Shown here one piece after another: positions 1-5,069 of a DNA stretch of 7,242 bases. Position numbers and translations under genes: made by a program. The notes below the pieces were generated by a model. It was given only the letters and a program-made list of their open reading frames with translations. It was not told the origin of the DNA and searched no databases. Within the stretch, counting starts at the first letter, position 1, and every line of letters starts with the position of its first letter. This DNA is from RGIG7213 sp045124505 (lineage in GTDB: Bacteria > Bacillota > Clostridia > Oscillospirales > CAG-272). The stretch is from assembly GCA_045124505.1 (NCBI GenBank), contig JBGVLZ010000026.1, positions 1-7,242 of the forward strand. Direction: 5' to 3'.

Positions 1-1620
1 AGAGCAAAGAACGCCGGCAACATTATTATGAAAAATCTGATGGACTTCTGCATCGGAACGGTTGTATTCGTTTTGCTTGGCTTCAGCCTGATGATGGCAG
101 AAGATTACGTCCTCGGAATTTTCGGTGTACCGAATCTTGAAATACTGACAAACTTCGGCGCTTTCTTGAAAGGCGGCAACGCTCCGTCCTTTGTTTTTAA
201 CCTTGTGTTCTGTGCAACTGCCGCAACCATCGTTTCCGGCTCTATGGCAGAAAGAACAAAGTTTGTTTCCTATTGTATTTATTCCGGCGTAATCTCGCTG
301 TTTGTGTATCCGATTGAAGCAGGCTGGGTATGGAACTCTCAGGGGTGGCTTGTCAAACTTGGCTTCCACGACTTTGCAGGCTCTGCAGCAATTCACTCTG
401 TCGGTGGTATCACTGCACTGATTGGTGCGATCATGGTAGGTCCCAGGCTTGGCAAGTATGTAAAAGACAAGGCCGGTAAGGTTAAGAAAGTAAACGCGAT
501 TCCCGGCCATTCGATTACACTCGGTGCTCTTGGCTGCTTTATCCTTTGGTTCGGGTGGTACGGATTTAACGGTGCAGCGGCTTGGGACGGTAATTCTCTT
601 GCATCCATTTTTGTAACAACTACAATCGCACCCGCAGTAGCAACCTGTACCACAATGCTGTATACATGGTTTAAGAACGGCAAACCCGATGTTTCTATGT
701 GCTTGAACGGCTCACTTGCAGGCCTTGTCGGTGTTACGGCAGGGTGCGATGCAGTCGATGCACTTGGTTCCGCAATTATCGGCATTGTTTCCGGTATTCT
801 TGTTGTTGTGGTCGTTGAAGTGCTTGATCTCAAATTACACATTGATGATCCGGTTGGTGCAGTTGGTGTTCATTTAGCAAACGGTGTTTGGGGTACCCTT
901 GCAGTTGGATTGCTTGCAAATCCCGATGCTCCTGCAGGTCTTGAAGGCTTGTTCTATACCGGCAGTTTCAAATTACTCGGCATTCAGACGCTTGGCATTA
1001 CTGCAATCCTTGCATGGACTGCCGTTACAATGACGATAGCTTTCCTGATTATCAAAAAGACTGTCGGACTTCGCGTATCAAAGGAAGAAGAAATCAAAGG
1101 GCTTGACAGTACAGAGCATGGTCTTGCCAGTGCTTATGCTGACTTCTTACCTGCGGTTGAGAGCCTTGATTACGGCTATGAAGAAGCAGTCAATGTAACC
1201 GGTGATGTTCCTGTAGCAGAAGCTGTTACTGTAAAGAAAATGCCGAGCTTTGATGATGGTGCACCAAAACTTACCAAGGTAGAAATTATTTGCAAGGAAC
1301 CTCGTTTTGAGGCTTTGAAAACGGCAATGATGGAGATCGGTATTACCGGTATGACGGTATCTCATGTTCTTGGCTGTGGAGTACAAAAAGGCAAACCCGA
1401 GTATTACCGTGGCGTTCAGGTGGAAGCAACCCTGCTCCCAAAAATTCAGGTAGATATCGTAGTAAGCAAAGTACCTGTCCGCAGTGTCATTGAAACTGCG
1501 AAAAAGGTTCTGTATACCGGACATATCGGCGACGGCAAGATCTTCGTTTACGATGTTGAGAATGTTGTAAAGGTTCGTACCGGAGAAGAAGGATATGATG
1601 CCCTTCAGGATGTGGAATAG
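1..1620 (+). CDS. amt: Ammonium transporter (Amt) with fused C-terminal PII (GlnK/GlnB-like) domain, 5' end outside window
   Basis: Membrane channel for ammonium/ammonia uptake joined to its own PII regulator. The frame is open from base 1: the codons before ATG 28 read RAKNAGNII, the conserved end of Amt helix 1. ATG 28 is therefore internal and roughly 45 residues lie upstream. Numbering from ATG 28, the twin pore histidines are H123 (in DFAGSAAIH) and H282 (in GVHLANG), F61 fits the periplasmic gate Phe and W102 the outer vestibule. About ten hydrophobic helices run to residue 345. A soluble linker (about 350-412) leads to a PII domain (about 413-530) with T-loop 449-470, B-loop IGDGKIFV (500-507) and C-loop RTGEEG (517-522). 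Q453 and K472 match GlnB Q39 and K58. The T-loop keeps Tyr46 (Y460), but the uridylylated Tyr51 is Val465. PII normally plugs Amt under nitrogen sufficiency, so a tethered copy suggests in-cis gating (inference). Family assignment is very secure. Confidence 0.97.
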   Translation, partial: RAKNAGNIIMKNLMDFCIGTVVFVLLGFSLMMAEDYVLGIFGVPNLEILTNFGAFLKGGNAPSFVFNLVFCATAATIVSGSMAERTKFVSYCIYSGVISLFVYPIEAGWVWNSQGWLVKLGFHDFAGSAAIHSVGGITALIGAIMVGPRLGKYVKDKAGKVKKVNAIPGHSITLGALGCFILWFGWYGFNGAAAWDGNSLASIFVTTTIAPAVATCTTMLYTWFKNGKPDVSMCLNGSLAGLVGVTAGCDAVDALGSAIIGIVSGILVVVVVEVLDLKLHIDDPVGAVGVHLANGVWGTLAVGLLANPDAPAGLEGLFYTGSFKLLGIQTLGITAILAWTAVTMTIAFLIIKKTVGLRVSKEEEIKGLDSTEHGLASAYADFLPAVESLDYGYEEAVNVTGDVPVAEAVTVKKMPSFDDGAPKLTKVEIICKEPRFEALKTAMMEIGITGMTVSHVLGCGVQKGKPEYYRGVQVEATLLPKIQVDIVVSKVPVRSVIETAKKVLYTGHIGDGKIFVYDVENVVKVRTGEEGYDALQDVE

Positions 1621-1628
1621 GAGACAAT

Positions 1629-1901
1629 ATGAAGTATGCATTGGTTCTGGATTCACTCCAGGATGTTCAGAAATTTACGGAGATTGTGCAGCAGATTGAT
1701 GCGGATGTACGTCTGCTGGGACGGGATGAAAACGGGAATCCATGGGAATTGTCCGCGAAATCGGAGTTTTGTACTGTTCTTTTGGGGACACATCTGCAGC
1801 GCAGGCACAGCCATCCGCCAAAAAATATTGACTGGAATGTAATCTACTGTGAATGTAATCATGATATTTATCATCTGATCCGCAATTATGTAAAAGAGTA
1901 A
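1629..1901 (+). CDS. Small HPr-like protein (degenerate PTS HPr fold), function unknown
   Basis: A 90-aa soluble protein. The start is supported by GGAG five bases upstream, and the gene begins 8 bases after the amt stop, so co-transcription is likely. Residues 10-52 resemble the short HPr-family proteins of Clostridia: a helix (DVQKFTEIV), a strand region (DADVRLL), then LSAKSEF in the place of the family's 'xxAKSIMG' motif. The C-terminal segment (WNVIYCECN..IYHLIRNYV) could be the last strand and helix. The phosphorylatable His-15 region is absent: the first histidine is residue 55. Residues 53-69 (basic, with HSHPP) look like an insertion. If the fold call is right it is not a phosphocarrier. 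Its place beside Amt-PII suggests a nitrogen-linked regulatory role, but this is inference. The fold assignment comes from pattern resemblance only. Confidence 0.7.
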   Translation: MKYALVLDSLQDVQKFTEIVQQIDADVRLLGRDENGNPWELSAKSEFCTVLLGTHLQRRHSHPPKNIDWNVIYCECNHDIYHLIRNYVKE

Positions 1902-1914
1902 AGGAGTTCATTTC

Positions 1915-2103
1915 ATGAAAACGAAGGAAAAAGAAAAAATATTACAAAAATCCACTTCTGAGATTTCGGTGGATTTTAAGAAACAGACACCGAAAATGGA
2001 AATCCATTCTCCAAAGCTGGATCCGCTGTATGAAAAGGCATTTCTTTCTTGTGACGATAAAAACACATCCGAATATGCCCTGAATACGACAACATGGGAT
2101 TGA
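1915..2103 (+). CDS. Small hydrophilic hypothetical protein
   Basis: A 62-aa frame with a strong RBS (AAAGGAG at 1900-1906, eight bases before the ATG), starting 13 bases after the preceding stop. That spacing argues for a genuine third gene of the amt cluster. The product is highly charged, with a Lys/Glu-rich N-terminus (MKTKEKEKI), a Lys-rich middle and a C-terminus ending in TTTWD. It has no signal peptide, membrane segment or recognisable motif. I do not recognise the family. It could be a small regulatory or adaptor protein, or the N-terminal remnant of a longer decayed gene. The ribosome binding site is the best evidence that it is translated. Confidence 0.5.
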   Translation: MKTKEKEKILQKSTSEISVDFKKQTPKMEIHSPKLDPLYEKAFLSCDDKNTSEYALNTTTWD

Positions 2104-2144
2104 ATCCCCGGGATTAAGTCCCAAAACTGAATATCTTAAAAGCG

Positions 2145-2386
2145 TTTGAGAAAAGACAAGTAATGCAGATCACTTCCCTTCAGCGAGTACGGGACGGTGG
2201 AAGCCGTATGGTGGGTCTGCACAAATAACACTTTTCGAGCTGCAATCCGAAAAGCGAACTCTTAGTAGGTGCGCCGTGCGTCACACGTCAGTTGACAGAG
2301 CCTTGCTTGAGGCTTGGAAATGAGAACAAATACAGGTGGCACCGCGAGTACAGCAATCACCCTGTAGGATGCTGAATTTACTTTTT
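2145..2386 (+). promoter_or_regulatory. T-box riboswitch leader, asparagine-specific (specifier AAC)
   Basis: This tRNA-sensing leader would read uncharged tRNA-Asn and control asnB. The T-box core AGGTGGCACCGCG is at 2334-2346. Stem I can be drawn: 2150-2155 (GAAAAG) pairs with 2231-2236 (CTTTTC), and 2164-2170 (TGCAGAT) with 2215-2221 (GTCTGCA). The AGTA of the specifier-loop S-turn is at 2159-2162. The distal AGCGAG (2182-2187) and GGTGG (2196-2200) correspond to the AG-bulge and terminal-loop motifs. Opposite AGTA the loop reads CAAATAAC. Aligned with B. subtilis glyQS (GAACAGGC), this puts the specifier at 2227-2229 = AAC, an Asn codon. The bulge TGGC (2337-2340) would pair with a GCCA 3' end, fitting tRNA-Asn discriminator G. 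A stem III-like hairpin lies at 2299-2314. The class is certain. The Asn specificity is strongly supported by three agreeing clues, the third being the downstream gene. Confidence 0.95.
2351..2386 (+). terminator. Candidate T-box-controlled terminator
   Basis: CAGCA (2351-2355) pairs with TGCTG (2370-2374), extended by TC/GA across a bulged A, and is followed by AATTTAC and five T (2382-2386). A competing pairing, TACAGG (2331-2336) with CCTGTA (2361-2366), would sequester the T-box core. The hairpin is modest and the T-tract is interrupted, so the exact terminator structure is uncertain. Confidence 0.55.
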
Positions 2387-2401
2387 ACGGAGGTATTTTC
2401 A

Positions 2402-3007
2402 ATGTGTTCTATTATGGGTTACTGTGGCAGCGGTGCCGCTTTGATAGTTTAAGAAAGGTTTTGGCCGTACAGTATCACGCGGACCGGATGATAGTCGAAT
2501 TATTGATACGGGTAAAGGTCTTCTTGGTTTTCACAGGCTTGCTATTATGGGGTTGACCCCTTCGGGAATGCAGCCATTTGAACTGGAGGGCAGTTATATT
2601 GTCTGTAACGGCGAGCTTTATGGCTTTGAAAAACATAAAGCAACACTGAAGAAGAAAGGTTATACATTTATGAGTGATTCTGATTGTGAAATCCTGCTTC
2701 CTATGTACTTCGAATACGGCACAGATATGTTCGCTATGCTGGACGCAGAGTTCGCCTGCATCATCTATGACGGAAAAACAGGTGAGTATATTCGGATGAA
2801 GAATTTGAAGCTGCCCGCAGGAAATACACCCATGCCGCACCGTTTACGAAAGAATCTCTGCTTTACCGTGAAATTTTTGAAAAGTATTATCCGGGTCAGG
2901 CAGAAATGGTAGTAGACTTTTGGATACCGAACAAGTCCCGGGAGGGCTGCGACGTAAACGATCCTTCCGCACGTGTTCTTTCAAACTACGGCGACAGCGG
3001 CATATAA
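2402..3007 (+). pseudogene. asnB: Asparagine synthetase (glutamine-hydrolysing) pseudogene: frameshifted and internally deleted
   Basis: AsnB converts aspartate, glutamine and ATP to asparagine. GGAGG at 2389-2393 precedes ATG 2402, and the start MCSIMGYCGSG keeps the amidotransferase nucleophile Cys2. After 16 codons the frame hits TAA at 2450. The homologous frame resumes near 2451 (KKGFGRTVSRGPDD), which fits loss of two single T's in TTT runs at about 2440-2450, or one inserted base. The class II glutamine amidotransferase domain then reads on (LLGFHRLAIMGL, VCNGELYGFE, SSDCEILLP-like) to GKTGEYI at about 2793. There it joins, in another frame, the last 70 residues of AsnB (2795-3004; DEEFEAARRKY, APFTKESLLYREIFEKYYPG, DFWIPNKS, DPSARVLSNY), stopping at TAA 3005. 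Missing is everything between, including the RDPxGxRPL segment and the SGGxDS ATP pyrophosphatase core, roughly 300 or more codons by comparison with a usual length of 500-600 aa. The gene cannot make a functional synthetase. Assembly error is the main alternative. Confidence 0.93.
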
Positions 3008-3017
3008 GTAACAATCC

Positions 3018-3051
3018 GAGCTGCGTTTTTTTGAAACACGGCTCATTTTTT
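3018..3051 (+). terminator. Intrinsic terminator after the asnB remnant
   Basis: GAGCTGCGTTT (3018-3028) pairs with AAACACGGCTC (3034-3044), with one G-T pair and one mismatch. The loop is T-rich and the stem is followed by A and six T (3046-3051). It lies 11 bases after the asnB stop and separates the T-box unit from the next promoter. Confidence 0.85.
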
Positions 3052-3063
3052 CATTAAATTATA

Positions 3064-3092
3064 TTGACAAATAAGAAAAAAAGGTGTATAAT
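3064..3092 (+). promoter_or_regulatory. Consensus sigma-70/sigma-A promoter
   Basis: TTGACA (3064-3069) and TATAAT (3087-3092) are both perfect matches, separated by exactly 17 bases, with an A-rich spacer. Transcription should begin near 3098-3100. This is the strongest promoter in the window, and it reads toward the intergenic RNA and gatC. Confidence 0.9.
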
Positions 3093-3098
3093 AATTTC

Positions 3099-3257
3099 GC
3101 GAGGGCAATGGCGCCTTCCGATTATATTCGGGCGTAGATTTACGGTCGGTTTTATCGGTGGCGAGTTGTCTATTTTTTTATTTGACAATAAAAACTGAAT
3201 AAATACAAAGGCAAAGGCGTCTTTCATGTGGTTCGCATGAAGCGCCTTTGCCTTTTT
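3099..3257 (+). ncRNA. Unassigned short transcript or leader RNA upstream of gatCAB
   Basis: A strong promoter and a strong terminator bracket about 110 bases with no convincing reading frame. A long-range helix can be drawn: CGCC (3112-3115) with GGCG (3160-3163), and CCGAT (3118-3122) with ATCGG (3154-3158), with a TT/T internal loop. Alternatives are GAGGGC/GCCTTC near the 5' end and CCGA/TCGG at 3118-3131. A TATTTTTTTA tract (3171-3180) after the helix could act as a first termination site, and TTGTC (3166-3170) may pair with GACAA (3184-3188). By eye it matches no riboswitch consensus I know. It may be a stand-alone small RNA or a regulatory leader for gatCAB-purC. Transcription is inferred, not shown. 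Confidence 0.5.
3207..3257 (+). terminator. Strong rho-independent terminator or attenuator upstream of gatC
   Basis: AAAGGCAAAGGCG (3207-3219) pairs perfectly over 13 bp with CGCCTTTGCCTTT (3243-3255). The helix continues inside with CTTTCATG against CATGAAG, one base bulged, and closes on a small loop. T's at 3253-3257 and TTTCTT beyond form the U-tract. The hairpin stands between the consensus promoter and gatC, so read-through, regulation or a second promoter is needed for gatC expression. Confidence 0.9.
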
Positions 3258-3283
3258 GTTTCTTAATCGGGAAAAAATATATA
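3256..3283 (+). promoter_or_regulatory. Weak candidate promoter for gatC
   Basis: TTGTTT (3256-3261) and TATATA (3278-3283) are 16 bases apart, just past the terminator and about 30 bases before the gatC start. The -35 box is poor (TTG only) and the region is AT-rich, so the match could be chance. It is listed because gatC otherwise depends on passing the terminator. Confidence 0.3.
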
Positions 3284-3311
3284 CAAGAGTTTTGAGAGGA
3301 GTGCGTCGATT

Positions 3312-3602
3312 ATGAAGATAGAGCAAAGTCAAGTGAAACACGTTGCATCGCTTGCAAGGCTTAGAATAGATGAAGCGGAGCAGGAGAAATGGAGTGAGCA
3401 GATGGGGGCAATTATCGAATTTGCCGATCAATTAAACGAGCTTGATTTGAATGATGCCGAATCGAATGGACCGGGAAGAGCTTCGCTTTACAACGTGTTC
3501 CGTGAAGATGAACGGAAAGAGTCTTTTGATCGAAATAAGATCCTTTCCAATGCGCCGGAGCAATACGAAGGCTGCTATGTTGTCCCCAAAATCGTAGAGT
3601 GA
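3312..3602 (+). CDS. gatC: Asp-tRNA(Asn)/Glu-tRNA(Gln) amidotransferase subunit C
   Basis: Small subunit that wraps around and stabilises GatA in the cytoplasmic GatCAB complex, which amidates Glu-tRNA(Gln) and Asp-tRNA(Asn). The 96-aa length is typical. Family features visible are the N-terminal helix with VKHVASLARL (8-17), the helix ending FADQLNELD (37-45), then LYNVFREDE (59-67), the SNAPE segment (79-83) and the closing YVVPKIVE. Start ATG 3312 is set by GAGAGGAG (3294-3301), ten bases upstream. It is the first gene of a gatC-gatA-gatB-purC run with gaps of 0-13 bases. Expression probably depends on the promoter and hairpin arrangement just upstream. Confidence 0.96.
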   Translation: MKIEQSQVKHVASLARLRIDEAEQEKWSEQMGAIIEFADQLNELDLNDAESNGPGRASLYNVFREDERKESFDRNKILSNAPEQYEGCYVVPKIVE

Positions 3603-3614
3603 GGTGGCATGAGA

Positions 3615-5069
3615 ATGAGTACGATACACGAATACGCAGAGCTTTTGAAGCAAAGAAAGCTCTCCTCGGTAGAGCTGACAAAGCAGTATCTTGCAAGAAT
3701 AGAAAAAGCCGATGCACAAATTGGCAGTTATATTACGGTCTGTCCCGATGAAGCTCTTGCCGCGGCAGGTAAAGCAGACGAGCGCATAGCAAGGGGAGAA
3801 GCAACTCTTTTGACCGGTATCCCCGTAGGCATAAAAGACAACATCTGTACAGAGGGCATCAAGACCACCTGTGCCTCAAAAATGTTATATAACTTTGTTC
3901 CGCCTTATGATGCCACTGTAATCAAAAGGCTGAAAAATGAGGGCGCTGTCATTCTCGGCAAACTGAATATGGATGAGTTCGCTATGGGTTCATCTACCGA
4001 AAGCTCTTATTTCAAAAAGACGAAAAATCCTTACGATCTTACCCGTGTACCCGGTGGCTCGTCGGGCGGTTCAGCCGCAAGCGTATCTGCCGACCTTGCG
4101 CCATACGCGCTTGGCTCCGATACGGGTGGCTCAATCCGCCAGCCCGCAGCTTTTTGCGGAAACGTGGGGCTCAAACCGACCTACGGATTGGTATCGAGAT
4201 TCGGCTTGATTGCATTTGCATCCTCGCTGGATCAGATCGGTTCCTTTACAAAGGACGTGACCGACTGCGCAATCGTTTTGAATGCGATCGCGGGTTATGA
4301 CAAAATGGATTCCACATCGGTGGATGCCGATAAAACTGACTATACAAAAGCACTCGGTTTGCCGCTTGCAGGTATGAAGATCGGCGTACCGAAGCAGTAT
4401 CTTGAAAGCGGTATTCAAGCGGAGATAAAGGAAGCCGTAGATAACGCAGTCAAAGTATATGAGATGCTTGGTGCCGAGTGCGAGGAATGCTCGCTGCCTC
4501 TTTCCAAATATGCGCTCCCTGCCTATTATCTGATTTCTTCGGCGGAGGCAAGCTCTAACCTTGCAAGATTTGACGGCATTAAATACGGTTACAGAGCTGA
4601 AGAATATCACAGTCTTGCAGAACTTTACGAAAAAACGCGCTCCGAGGGGTTCGGCGAAGAAGTAAAAAGAAGAATTATGCTTGGTACCTATGCTTTAAGC
4701 TCGGGCTACTATGACGCTTATTATAAAAAGGCTCAACAGGTACGAACACTGATCAAGCGCGACTTTACCGCTTGCTTTGAAAAATATGACGTTCTTCTGA
4801 CACCGACTACTCCCACAACGGCATACAAATTCGGAGAAAAATCCGATCCCGTTGCGATGTATATGGGTGATATTTGTACCGTTGCAGTCAATATTGCCGG
4901 GCTTCCCGCCATCAGTATTCCCGCGGGACTTGACAAAAATGGAATGCCGATCGGAATTCAGCTGATTGCAAACAGCTTTGAGGAACGAAAATTGCTGACT
5001 GTGGCATACGCTTATGAAAATGAGACGGGGTATGATAGGCTCCGTCCGACAACAAAGGAGGCGGAGTAA
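3615..5069 (+). CDS. gatA: Asp-tRNA(Asn)/Glu-tRNA(Gln) amidotransferase subunit A (glutaminase)
   Basis: Catalytic amidase subunit that releases ammonia from glutamine (or asparagine) and channels it to GatB. It belongs to the amidase signature family. Counting from ATG 3615, the Ser-cisSer-Lys triad is K74 (in GIPVGIKDNI), S149 (in PGGSSGGSAA) and S173 (in SDTGGSIRQPA), with the spacing seen in S. aureus GatA (K79/S154/S178). The product of 484 aa is full length. A start at ATG 3609 is possible in the same frame, but it sits one base after GAGGTGG (3601-3607). ATG 3615 has the normal seven-base spacing and gives the MSTIHEYAEL N-terminus, so I prefer it. The gene starts 12 bases after gatC and its stop abuts the gatB start. 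No defect is seen. Confidence 0.97.
   Translation: MSTIHEYAELLKQRKLSSVELTKQYLARIEKADAQIGSYITVCPDEALAAAGKADERIARGEATLLTGIPVGIKDNICTEGIKTTCASKMLYNFVPPYDATVIKRLKNEGAVILGKLNMDEFAMGSSTESSYFKKTKNPYDLTRVPGGSSGGSAASVSADLAPYALGSDTGGSIRQPAAFCGNVGLKPTYGLVSRFGLIAFASSLDQIGSFTKDVTDCAIVLNAIAGYDKMDSTSVDADKTDYTKALGLPLAGMKIGVPKQYLESGIQAEIKEAVDNAVKVYEMLGAECEECSLPLSKYALPAYYLISSAEASSNLARFDGIKYGYRAEEYHSLAELYEKTRSEGFGEEVKRRIMLGTYALSSGYYDAYYKKAQQVRTLIKRDFTACFEKYDVLLTPTTPTTAYKFGEKSDPVAMYMGDICTVAVNIAGLPAISIPAGLDKNGMPIGIQLIANSFEERKLLTVAYAYENETGYDRLRPTTKEAE

Noticed and set aside
28..30. ATG 28 as the true start of the ammonium transporter
   Set aside because: The upstream in-frame codons encode RAKNAGNII, a conserved Amt segment, and no RBS precedes ATG 28. 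The gene is simply cut by the window edge.
393..842. 149-aa minus-strand open frame inside amt
   Set aside because: It lies antisense to the conserved Amt core, its product is low-complexity Ser/Thr/Pro-rich with no motif, and it has no RBS. It is a shadow frame.
1147..1656. 169-aa minus-strand open frame under the PII domain
   Set aside because: It is antisense to the conserved PII sequence and has no recognisable protein features.
2047..2080. Promoter for the T-box transcript (TTGTGA ... TATGCC)
   Set aside because: The spacing is 19 bases and both boxes are poor. No convincing promoter was found between 1901 and 2145, so the leader may be transcribed from further upstream.
2105..2122. 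Small inverted repeats (AATCC/GGATT, GGGA/TCCC) as a terminator of the amt cluster
   Set aside because: The stems are 4-5 bp and no T-tract follows.
2780..2810. Insertion sequence or attachment site at the asnB deletion junction
   Set aside because: No inverted repeats, target duplication or transposase remnant is visible. The flanking sequence is entirely asnB.
3099..3180. Fluoride, purine, c-di-GMP, SAM, TPP or preQ1 riboswitch
   Set aside because: I compared remembered consensus cores by eye. Scattered bases resemble the fluoride motif (GGCAATGG), but the required downstream conserved segment is missing and none of the others fits.
3054..3431. 125-aa minus-strand open frame spanning the intergenic region and gatC
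   Set aside because: It runs antisense across the terminator hairpin, promoter and gatC. The product has no family resemblance, and the region is better explained by + strand signals.
3609..3611. ATG 3609 as the gatA start
   Set aside because: It lies one base from the Shine-Dalgarno sequence. ATG 3615 has proper spacing and fits the usual N-terminus, though the difference is only two residues.
4131..4610. 159-aa minus-strand open frame inside gatA
   Set aside because: It is antisense to conserved GatA sequence and looks like a shadow frame.
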